Shown here: positions 14,238 through 21,812 of the stretch, piece after piece
Layout: every line of letters starts with the position of its first letter
Position numbering within the stretch: position 1 is the first letter of the stretch
DNA from: Candidatus Woesearchaeota archaeon
GTDB taxonomy: Archaea > Nanobdellota > Nanobdellia > Woesearchaeales > WJKL01
NCBI GenBank assembly: GCA_019322815.1
Contig: JAHWIB010000017.1
Span: 1 to 26,109 of the forward strand
Direction: 5' to 3'
Length of the DNA: 26,109 nucleotides
Notes under the pieces: generated by a model
The model's database searches: none
Seen by the model: the letters and a program-made list of their open reading frames with translations, nothing else
What the model was told of the DNA's origin: nothing
Position numbers and translations under genes: made by a program

Positions 14238-15941
14238 CTAATATTCAATTGATTGATTTCTATTTGGTCCTACACCAACTTTTCCGACAAGCTTTCCAGT
14301 TAATTTTTCAATACATCTTATATATTCGTCTGCTTCTATTGGCAGTTCACCTGCTTTTTTTATTTGAGATATATCTTTTTTCCAGCCTTTCATTGTAATA
14401 TAGATTGGCTTACAATTTAATAAAATATCTTCTCTTGGGCTGAAATCTATTAAAATATCTCCTGATTCTATAGTGCTTGCCCTTTCTTCTAGATATCTTG
14501 GCCCTTTTTCTTCTTGTATTAAACCAATCATTTTTTGCAGTTTCTTTGATGAAGAAGTGCAGTTTGGAGGACCTCCTTTGAAAGAGAGTTTTCTTCCGTT
14601 GTAAGATTTTTTAGAACCAGTATACTCATAACCAACACATATCTTGATTTCATCTAACTTGCTAAGTACATCTAATTTTGTTAATGTGATCTCTGAGACT
14701 CCATTTATTGCTATGCTGTAATTCGCAATTAGTATATCTAACCATCCGCATCTTCTTGGCCTGCCAGTAGTTGTTCCAAATTCTCCTCCTTCATACATCA
14801 GATGCAAACCAAGTGCTGCAGCGTCTCCTTTTGAAATTCTTTCCATTATATCAGACTCCTCATATGATTCCATCAGCCAATCTTTTGGAGTCTTATTCAT
14901 CTCTTTTAGCTCTTTTGCAGAAGGGAAATTCTTTTTTACTTCTTCTTCAGGAGCAGATTCTGTTACAAATGCTCCTGCGCCAACCCTTGTTGTATAAGCT
15001 TTTAGAATTCCTACAACTTTCTCCATTCCAACTGCTCCTGCTCCTGAGCCTGTTAAGATTCCACCAATTGTTGGGTTAGAGGAAGTGACATGAGGCTTTG
15101 TTCCGTGATCAATATCTAATAAGGCTCCTTGTGCTCCTTCAAATAATACTTTTTTGCCTTGTGCAAGTGCTTCATTTATCATTATGCTTGCATCATCTAC
15201 AACATGTGCTTTTATTTTCTCTGCTAATGGAGCATATTCTTCAATCACTTTTTCAGCGTATTCATCTAATGATTTTTTAAGATCTTCATCAAGTTCAATT
15301 AATCTCTGATAATCTCTTTCTGCTAAAGCAGATAATATTTTTTCTCCTTCTTTTACTGCTAAGAGTTCATGTTCTCTCAATAGTGATAATATTCTTTTTT
15401 GAGGATCATAATCAATCACTCCATAATCTAAAAGTTCAGAAACTTTAGAATAAACTATCCTTTTTACAATATCTGGAAAATCTTCTCCAATCAACTGAGT
15501 TATTGTTATGTTTTCATATCTTCCTATCTTATCTTTATATGAAGGGCCTATTCCTCTTCCTGTTGTTCCTATTTTTCCTCCTGTTTTTTTCTCTTTTCCA
15601 GAATCAAAGACAATATGATAAGGCATGATAACAGTTGCTTTGCCATCAACAACAAGATTTTCTAATGTAAAACCTTCTTTCTTTAAATTATCCATTTCTT
15701 CTACTAGAACTTGCGGATTAATTACAGTGCCATTACCAATTATATTTAATACACTTTCATGAAGAATTCCAGAAGGTATCAAATGAAATTTGTATTTTTT
15801 TCCATTAACAACAACTGTATGTCCTGCATTATTTCCTCCATTTGTTCTTACTACAATATCAGCTTCTGCTGCTAATTCATCTAATCTCTTTCCTTTTCCT
15901 TCATCTCCCCATTGCAATCCTACTACTGCTGTTGATGGCAT
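14238..15941 (-). CDS. purA: Adenylosuccinate synthetase, enlarged
   Basis: Makes adenylosuccinate from IMP, aspartate and GTP. Residues 11-18 are WGDEGKGK with Asp13, and NNAGHT gives His41, both at their usual numbers. Also IGTTGRGIGPSYKDK (about 124-138), FEGAQGALLDIDHGT, GSGAGAVG, EFGTTTGRPRRCGWLD, LTKLDVL and a C-terminal VGPNR. Length is 567 residues against about 340 in many archaea and 430 in bacteria. The extra sequence is a helical insertion before FEGAQG, about 50 residues between VTESAP and EFGTTTG, and about 35 near the C-terminus. I chose ATG 15941 after AAAGGTGATAAA; the reading frame extends to TTG 15998 without homology. It is 65 bases downstream of guaB in the same direction. 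Confidence 0.95.
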   Translation of the reverse strand: MPSTAVVGLQWGDEGKGKRLDELAAEADIVVRTNGGNNAGHTVVVNGKKYKFHLIPSGILHESVLNIIGNGTVINPQVLVEEMDNLKKEGFTLENLVVDGKATVIMPYHIVFDSGKEKKTGGKIGTTGRGIGPSYKDKIGRYENITITQLIGEDFPDIVKRIVYSKVSELLDYGVIDYDPQKRILSLLREHELLAVKEGEKILSALAERDYQRLIELDEDLKKSLDEYAEKVIEEYAPLAEKIKAHVVDDASIMINEALAQGKKVLFEGAQGALLDIDHGTKPHVTSSNPTIGGILTGSGAGAVGMEKVVGILKAYTTRVGAGAFVTESAPEEEVKKNFPSAKELKEMNKTPKDWLMESYEESDIMERISKGDAAALGLHLMYEGGEFGTTTGRPRRCGWLDILIANYSIAINGVSEITLTKLDVLSKLDEIKICVGYEYTGSKKSYNGRKLSFKGGPPNCTSSSKKLQKMIGLIQEEKGPRYLEERASTIESGDILIDFSPREDILLNCKPIYITMKGWKKDISQIKKAGELPIEADEYIRCIEKLTGKLVGKVGVGPNRNQSIEY

Positions 15942-16006
15942 TTTATCACCTTTAAAATTTTTAATTTTAAATGGTGCCAAAAACTTGTTTTTCAGCACAT
16001 TTATTT

Positions 16007-17530
16007 TTATTTAACCTCAATATCATGAGGATACATGTCTCTCATTGTTTCAGGCGAAGCTTTTTCTAATATAGCAAGCTCTCTAAATTCCTTTAAGTTT
16101 GAAGCACCTGTATTTGAGATTGTTGTTCTAATATATCTTGCATCATTTTCAACACATGGCTTTAATCTTCCTCTATATCTAACAGTGCCTGCAACTCCTT
16201 CAATTGTAGCGCTTGACACACTAGCATGGCCATATCTTTCCAGCACATTTGCAACATCTGCTGGATCAGCCTCTTTTATAGCTTCTCTATAATTCATTCC
16301 AAACATTCCTACTAATCTTGCTATAGGATGCCCTTCTCCCCATGTTTCTACCATTGTGATAAGCGCCTCTTCAGAAACAGGTTTTTCATCATCATTTAGT
16401 TTCCTAGCAGCAGACTCATAAAATCTGTTAAAATAGTTGCCCATCATAACAAAATCTCCTAAAGCAAGAGCAACTGTTATGTCTTTAACATTTCCAAGTG
16501 AGCCGTCTAATACTAAAGGAACATATTTTCCAGTTTTTTCATAGAAATCATCTCTTGCATCAGCAAACTCTTTTGCTACTGTAAACTGTCCTCTTCCATT
16601 TCCTCTTTCACTTCCAGTTCTACAGATTGAGCCAACACCCATACCACCTATGATATAATCAGCGCCATTTTTAGCAAATTTAACAAAATGTTCTCCTCTT
16701 ATTATATTGCCTATTCCAAAAGGCTTGTCTGGAAATCTTTTTTTTGCAGCTTTAAGGATTTCAACAGCATCATCAAAGCAGGCATTTGATGAGTCTATCA
16801 TCAATGTATCTACTTGATGCCCCCATCTTTCTAATTCTTCTTCCCACTTGTTTCTTGTGCTGATTGCTATTCCAATAAAATTAGTATCATATTTTTGTAA
16901 AAAAGCTATCTTTTGGAAAACCATATTATTATCTACAATAGGTACAAATCTTCTGTCTTCGCTAATAAGTAATTTTTTTACTTCTGTTTTACTTGCATCA
17001 TTATGCAAAAAAGGAATCCCTCTATTATCTGCTTTGCTTTTTAAAGGAGTCATCACTTCTTTTATAGGTGTATAAGGAGGTACAGAAGGAGGATTATCTG
17101 GATTATGTGTATAAAATCCTATCAATCCTCTATGCCAGTCTAGAACAGGAATAACAGAATATCCTGTTTTATTTATTAAATCTACAACCTCACCTAATTT
17201 TTTATCTGGCTCAACTGATTCTGGTCTTTCTAGATATTCAACATTACCTTTTTTCAGCCTTGCAGCCCTATTTGCATCAATAATCCTTTGTTTGTCAATG
17301 TCTCTTAAGCTTCTTGGAATGCATGTTAATATTCCATTTCTTCCAGCTGCTACAGCCATTTCTGGGCCTACAACACACTGCATTCTTGAAGTCATATAAG
17401 GATATTGTAGTGTTATTGAATCTCCTAATTTTGCTTCTAAAGAAACCTTTTCTGGTCTGCATTTAATCCATCCTGTTAGAATAAGATATTCTCTTAGACT
17501 TTCAGATATTTTATCACTAATTTCAGCCAT
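16007..17530 (-). CDS. guaB: IMP dehydrogenase
   Basis: A 507-residue IMPDH, oxidising IMP to XMP with NAD. The (beta/alpha)8 barrel starts TLQYPYMTSRMQCVVG. A CBS-pair insertion (about 100-230) includes YSVIPVLD and RFVPIVDNN. The catalytic loop is GGMGVGSICRTGSERGNGRGQ with nucleophile Cys303. VLDGSLGNVKDITVALALGDFVMMGN is the IMP phosphate-binding region, and GTVRYRGRLKPCV the end of the barrel. The loop after the Cys (RTGSERGNGRGQ) differs from the usual TTR..G.G. The ribosome site AAAGGAG precedes ATG 17530. With purA next to it, both exits from IMP are encoded together. Confidence 0.93.
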   Translation of the reverse strand: MAEISDKISESLREYLILTGWIKCRPEKVSLEAKLGDSITLQYPYMTSRMQCVVGPEMAVAAGRNGILTCIPRSLRDIDKQRIIDANRAARLKKGNVEYLERPESVEPDKKLGEVVDLINKTGYSVIPVLDWHRGLIGFYTHNPDNPPSVPPYTPIKEVMTPLKSKADNRGIPFLHNDASKTEVKKLLISEDRRFVPIVDNNMVFQKIAFLQKYDTNFIGIAISTRNKWEEELERWGHQVDTLMIDSSNACFDDAVEILKAAKKRFPDKPFGIGNIIRGEHFVKFAKNGADYIIGGMGVGSICRTGSERGNGRGQFTVAKEFADARDDFYEKTGKYVPLVLDGSLGNVKDITVALALGDFVMMGNYFNRFYESAARKLNDDEKPVSEEALITMVETWGEGHPIARLVGMFGMNYREAIKEADPADVANVLERYGHASVSSATIEGVAGTVRYRGRLKPCVENDARYIRTTISNTGASNLKEFRELAILEKASPETMRDMYPHDIEVK

Positions 17531-17612
17531 TTTTAAACTCCTTTATTTAAGCAGAAAAATCTAACATTTATATATTTTTTCTAAGAAATATCGTCGTGAA
17601 TTAGGGACGAAT

Positions 17613-18563
17613 TTATGCTGCATGGTACATTACATATGCTGAAGGGTGTTGTATACAATCACAATCAAGATAATCTTCTGGGTTTACAATCATATTCATG
17701 GAATCGATTTCTAAAAGTTTAATACATCCAAGTTTATGCGCTACTCCTGTTTTTTGTGATCCTACTGTTTTTATTTTTAAGAATGCTTCTACAACTTTAG
17801 GATCAAACTGCAATTCAGGCCCTTTGTTAGGAATTAATTCTTTGATATATTCCATCATTGCACATCTTTTTATTTCTTCAATTGCATTTTCTATTGTCAT
17901 TTTAGGTTTATAGGCTCTATCAGTTGTCATTGCATCTAAACAATCTGCTAATGTGATTATTCTTGATAAAAAAGGGATATCTTCTCCTGAAACTTCTCCT
18001 GGATATCCTACATATCTTTCATTAGGATGGGTTATTATAGACCTGCCATCATAACGTTCATGATGATATCTAACAATTATTGCTAATCCTTCATATTCTT
18101 TGTGAGTTTTGGCAAGTTCTTCTAAATACTTTGCTCCTAAAACAGCGTGTTCTCTGAATTTTGCAATATTCTCTGGAGTTGGTTTTTTTATCAAGAAATC
18201 TTCTTCATTCCAGCGAATTTTTCCTATATCATGGAGGTGAGCTGCTTTATGCAATAACTGAATTTCATCTTCTGACAAGCCTATTGCTCTTCCAATCATA
18301 ATAGCATATTTAGTTACTCTATGAGAATGCCCGCATGTATAAGGATCATTTCCTTCAAATAATTCCAGATAAGCACTAACTCTTTCAAATTCATGGTTTT
18401 GCGCTAATTCTCTGAAAGTATTAATTAATCCTCCTTGTCTACGGAGCATATATCTATAATTTTCAATCCTTCTGTCTCGGTCTTTAACTTTTTCTTCTAA
18501 TTCTGCATTCTCTGCTCTAAGCCGAGCAAGTTCTTTATCTGGATTATCTTTTTCCCCAACCAT
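17613..18563 (-). CDS. HD-GYP-like domain protein with coiled-coil N-terminus
   Basis: A 316-residue protein. Residues about 5-45 form a charged coiled coil (ELARLRAENAELEEKV). The HD-GYP core follows: YTCGHSHRV, HLHDIGKI (H111, D112), a REHAVLGAKYL segment, YHHERYDG (about 166), then GYPGEVSGEDIP and ADCLDAMTTDRAYKP. Bacterial HD-GYP proteins are c-di-GMP phosphodiesterases with HHExxDGxGYP. Here about 15 residues separate HHERYDG from GYP. The C-terminal 70 residues contain a Cys-rich YLDCDCIQHP stretch. No receiver domain is present. No GGDEF protein is in this window, so a different substrate is possible. Confidence 0.82.
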   Translation of the reverse strand: MVGEKDNPDKELARLRAENAELEEKVKDRDRRIENYRYMLRRQGGLINTFRELAQNHEFERVSAYLELFEGNDPYTCGHSHRVTKYAIMIGRAIGLSEDEIQLLHKAAHLHDIGKIRWNEEDFLIKKPTPENIAKFREHAVLGAKYLEELAKTHKEYEGLAIIVRYHHERYDGRSIITHPNERYVGYPGEVSGEDIPFLSRIITLADCLDAMTTDRAYKPKMTIENAIEEIKRCAMMEYIKELIPNKGPELQFDPKVVEAFLKIKTVGSQKTGVAHKLGCIKLLEIDSMNMIVNPEDYLDCDCIQHPSAYVMYHAA

Positions 18564-18680
18564 TTTAATTTAAAATATGTGTTTCTTAAACACTAGAAAT
18601 CGCTCACAGTCATCTCTATATTGTTTGATTATCTTCTTAATAAATATATGTTTTAGAAATATATAAATCTTATGAAAAAA

Positions 18681-21600
18681 TTAAAACTTTTCAATAGATG
18701 TCTGGCCTTTCCTGGTTCCTTTAGGTATTTTTTTTACTTTCTGTCCAACTTGTTCTTTTATTTTAAATGCAACTTTTGTTCCTAGTAATTGAGATAGATC
18801 TGTTAAATTTACTTTTTTAATTGCACCAATATCTTTAATCCCTGCGTTGAATAATTTTCTTGCTCTTACTCTTCCAACATTTTCTAATTTTATTAAAGGC
18901 AATAATTCTTCTTTTATTCCATGCTTTAATCTTATTCTAATCTTTATTATCTCTTTTATTATCTCTTTTAATTTCAGCATTCTTGTTAATTCTTCTGAAG
19001 CATAAAGAAGCCAGTCAGCCAAGCTTAATTTTACTCTTATCTCTCCTGGTCTTACATTATAAGTTTCTAATAAATATTCTTCATCTTTTTCATTTATCCA
19101 TTCTTTGAAGAACAAAGCTGTTTTTATTGAATTAAGAAAATCATCATAATCAGGGTCATACATAGGAGGCTCATCTTCCAATAAAAATTCAGATTGTTTT
19201 AGTAATTCTTCTTGTATAATATCATATTCTTTTGTTCTTACTCTAAGCAGAGGCCTTATCTCTAATGTATGAGATACAATTTGCAGGAATGAAATTTCAT
19301 TAATATCTTTTTTAGAGGATTTCTTAATAGATTCAATCAAATAATGAGCTGTCAGTGGATCAATATAAAGCTCTGCAACTCTTTTGCCTATCAAGGTTGC
19401 TTTATAACTGTAATTATACATATCTGCTGCTGACTCGAACTCTTCTTTTTCTTCTGATTCAATGAACTCATATTCTTCTAATAAACCAAGCATTCTTCTT
19501 ATTATGCTGCTAAGCTTTGACATATCCTGATATTGAAAAGCCCAGAATGTTTTTGAAAAAAACTTAATCATATCTCTTTCTGTTTTTACAAAACCTGTTG
19601 CTATTAATGACAAAATATAGGTTCTTAGTACAGGCTCGACAGCTAGTTTTGAAAAGATCTCTTCAGGAGAACCTTTTATATATCTTTCAATTATCTCTTT
19701 TTTAGCAGCATCTGTTGATACAACTGCAATTGCTTCACCATATCTGTCAAACTTTGGACGGCCGGCGCGGCCAGCCATCTGCAAATATTCTAATGTTGGG
19801 ATCCACTGCAATCCATGGTGGCCATATCTTCTTAGATCCTTCATTATTGCCCTAAATGCCGGAAGATCAAGGCCATAAGAATTATGGACAATAAAACCAT
19901 TTGCTATAAACATATGATCATTTTTAGGGTTATTTGGTAATACTATATCATAAACATCTTTTTCAATATTTACTTCTTTTATCTCTCTAATTATATCCCA
20001 AAATATATCTCCATTAAAATCAGAGTCTCTCCATCCTTTTTTTAGAATAAAATCTAATTCTTTTCTGCATAAAGGACATCTTTGTATTTTTAAAAATTCT
20101 TCAATTCCTTTATTTTTAGTTATCAAATTCTTATAAATCCATTCTCCTAATTCATTTAAACTCCAATAAAATTCTGTTTTGCTTCTAGTTCCAATTCTTC
20201 TTTTCTTAATTAATTCATAATGATGATTTAATCTGCTATCTTTCTTTTTAGGTTCACATCCAAGAATCCTTTTTAATTCTCTAGAACTCAATTCTCCTTT
20301 TTCAGCTAATAGTTTAATAACTTTTAGTTTAATTTGTCCCCATCTTTTATGGTCTTTTGTTCTTCCTGAAAATAAGTCAATATATATTTTGTATCTACAA
20401 TTATCACATGAAATATAATTTATATTTGAACAAATCTTAGCGACAAGATTAGTCAATGCTTCTTGTTTCCTTTCAATATTAAATCCCATAAATCTATAGA
20501 AATCTAATATACTTTTCTTTTGGTGAATATTTATTTCAAAACAAGCAACTGTTTTATACTCTTTTCCATAGATATTCATAGACCCTGCTTTTTTAACTCT
20601 TGTTGTTGAGACTATACCAAATCTTAACAATTGTTTTTGTATCTGTTTAATGAGCTTTTCTGAAATATTACTAAATCCTATTCCTAATTTTTTATTTACA
20701 TAACCATCTGTATCAAATAGTCCTTTTAGTAATGAAGCTGTATTTTCCAAATTCATCTTCATTAGTTTTTTAGAAATGTGCTTTTTTTCTCTTTTTTCTA
20801 CTCCACATTTCACTAAGAATTCTCTAAACCATTTATTTTTACCTAAGACTAATTGTGGCGTTCCATGAAATGTTTTTGTTCTTCTGCAATTAATTTTTAA
20901 TTGTTTACAAAAATTAGAAACTTGTAAAAATACCTCATTATCAATTCCAACAATTGAAGGAGACCCTTTATATTTAATTTTTCCATTATCTGTTTCTGCA
21001 CCTGAATATCCGTCTCCAAGCATTAATCCAATAAGGTAGGATAATTTTGGGCCAAATTTATAATTTATAATTTTAATTTTATTATTAATAACAAAATCTT
21101 TAATAGAGGGAGTTAATATATTTGTAATATTTAATTTTCCTATAGTTGCTATTTTATCAGTTTTTTTAATATTCTTTGCTTGCAGAATCATCTTTTGATT
21201 TTTTCTTTTAATAAGCATCTTATGATTTGGTGTAACTTTAATTGAATAACCAGAAACTGAAGAAATTTGAATAAGTTTTGAAATATTCTCAATCCGTTGA
21301 ACTTTTTGTGATTTCATACTAATTATTCTATTTTTGGAAAGCACGAAAAGTGGATTAGAATTCTTAAACTTAGAAACTTTTGTTTCAGATATTTCATGCC
21401 AAATCTTAGTATCTCTAGAAATACATAATGTTGGTGTACAAGCAATTATCTTAATAATACCTTTTCTAAAATTATCTTCAATCAATTCTTTTTGTTTATG
21501 AGCAAGACCAGCATGATGGAATGCAATGCCTTTTTTTATACATTTAGCTAGTCTTTCACATTGTTTTGTTGGTCTAGACAACACTTTTAGAATTTGTTCT

Positions 21601-21776
21601 GAAAGCTCTTCAAGCTCTTTTGAAGATTCCTTGATATTATTGCTTATCTCTTCTGCTGTTTTTTCTGCAGAACGCTTTGTATTTGCAAAGATTAAAGCTT
21701 GTTTTTTAATCTTAATCGTATCCAAAGCCAGATTAATTGTAGAATCTGATGTTACAGGCTGTATTACAGTTGACAT
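18681..21776 (-). CDS. Hel308-like helicase, C-terminal part only, with intein
   Basis: A 1031-residue precursor; about 516 remain after removing the intein. It begins MSTVIQPV and goes straight into RecA domain 2: QALIFANTKRSAEK (motif IV), KGIAFHHAGLAHKQ, IIACTPTL plus SYGLDLPAFRAI (motif V), QMAGRAGRPKFD (motif VI). Winged-helix, ratchet and helix-hairpin-helix (LENVGRVRARKLFNAGI) domains follow, as in Hel308. Domain 1 with Walker A and DEAH box (about 200 residues) is absent and not encoded upstream. ATG 21776 lies about 25 bases from a TATA box, so the short start is probably real. The extreme C-terminus GQTSIEKF fits a PCNA-binding PIP box. Possibly half of a split helicase. Confidence 0.85.
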   Translation of the reverse strand: MSTVIQPVTSDSTINLALDTIKIKKQALIFANTKRSAEKTAEEISNNIKESSKELEELSEQILKVLSRPTKQCERLAKCIKKGIAFHHAGLAHKQKELIEDNFRKGIIKIIACTPTLCISRDTKIWHEISETKVSKFKNSNPLFVLSKNRIISMKSQKVQRIENISKLIQISSVSGYSIKVTPNHKMLIKRKNQKMILQAKNIKKTDKIATIGKLNITNILTPSIKDFVINNKIKIINYKFGPKLSYLIGLMLGDGYSGAETDNGKIKYKGSPSIVGIDNEVFLQVSNFCKQLKINCRRTKTFHGTPQLVLGKNKWFREFLVKCGVEKREKKHISKKLMKMNLENTASLLKGLFDTDGYVNKKLGIGFSNISEKLIKQIQKQLLRFGIVSTTRVKKAGSMNIYGKEYKTVACFEINIHQKKSILDFYRFMGFNIERKQEALTNLVAKICSNINYISCDNCRYKIYIDLFSGRTKDHKRWGQIKLKVIKLLAEKGELSSRELKRILGCEPKKKDSRLNHHYELIKKRRIGTRSKTEFYWSLNELGEWIYKNLITKNKGIEEFLKIQRCPLCRKELDFILKKGWRDSDFNGDIFWDIIREIKEVNIEKDVYDIVLPNNPKNDHMFIANGFIVHNSYGLDLPAFRAIMKDLRRYGHHGLQWIPTLEYLQMAGRAGRPKFDRYGEAIAVVSTDAAKKEIIERYIKGSPEEIFSKLAVEPVLRTYILSLIATGFVKTERDMIKFFSKTFWAFQYQDMSKLSSIIRRMLGLLEEYEFIESEEKEEFESAADMYNYSYKATLIGKRVAELYIDPLTAHYLIESIKKSSKKDINEISFLQIVSHTLEIRPLLRVRTKEYDIIQEELLKQSEFLLEDEPPMYDPDYDDFLNSIKTALFFKEWINEKDEEYLLETYNVRPGEIRVKLSLADWLLYASEELTRMLKLKEIIKEIIKIRIRLKHGIKEELLPLIKLENVGRVRARKLFNAGIKDIGAIKKVNLTDLSQLLGTKVAFKIKEQVGQKVKKIPKGTRKGQTSIEKF
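19881..21425 (-). mobile_element. Large LAGLIDADG intein in the Hel308-like helicase
   Basis: A 515-residue intein. It starts CISRDTKIW after TPTL (helicase motif V) and has block B VTPNHKML. LAGLIDADG motifs are LIGLMLGDGYS and LLKGLFDTDGYV. It ends HMFIANGFIVHN before Ser, the first C-extein residue. Between the endonuclease and the C-terminal splicing blocks lie about 170 extra residues with two Cys pairs (CDNC and CPLC, a possible zinc ribbon) and a winged-helix-like segment GELSSRELKRILG. Extein joining gives TPTL-SYGLDLPA, the normal helicase sequence. Confidence 0.9.
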
Positions 21777-21812
21777 AATAAAGAAAGAGAATATCAAAAT
21801 TTATAAGGCTTT
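21777..21812 (-). promoter_or_regulatory. Promoter for the truncated helicase gene
   Basis: A TATA-like CTTATAAATT on the minus strand (about 21798-21807) ends about 25 bases before ATG 21776. This predicts a start at or next to the ATG and supports MSTVIQ as the genuine N-terminus. The upstream surface-protein gene stops at 21813. Confidence 0.5.

Noticed and set aside
15942..15998. N-terminal extension of PurA from TTG 15998
   Set aside because: ATG 15941 has a strong AGGTGA ribosome site and puts Asp13 and His41 at their standard positions.
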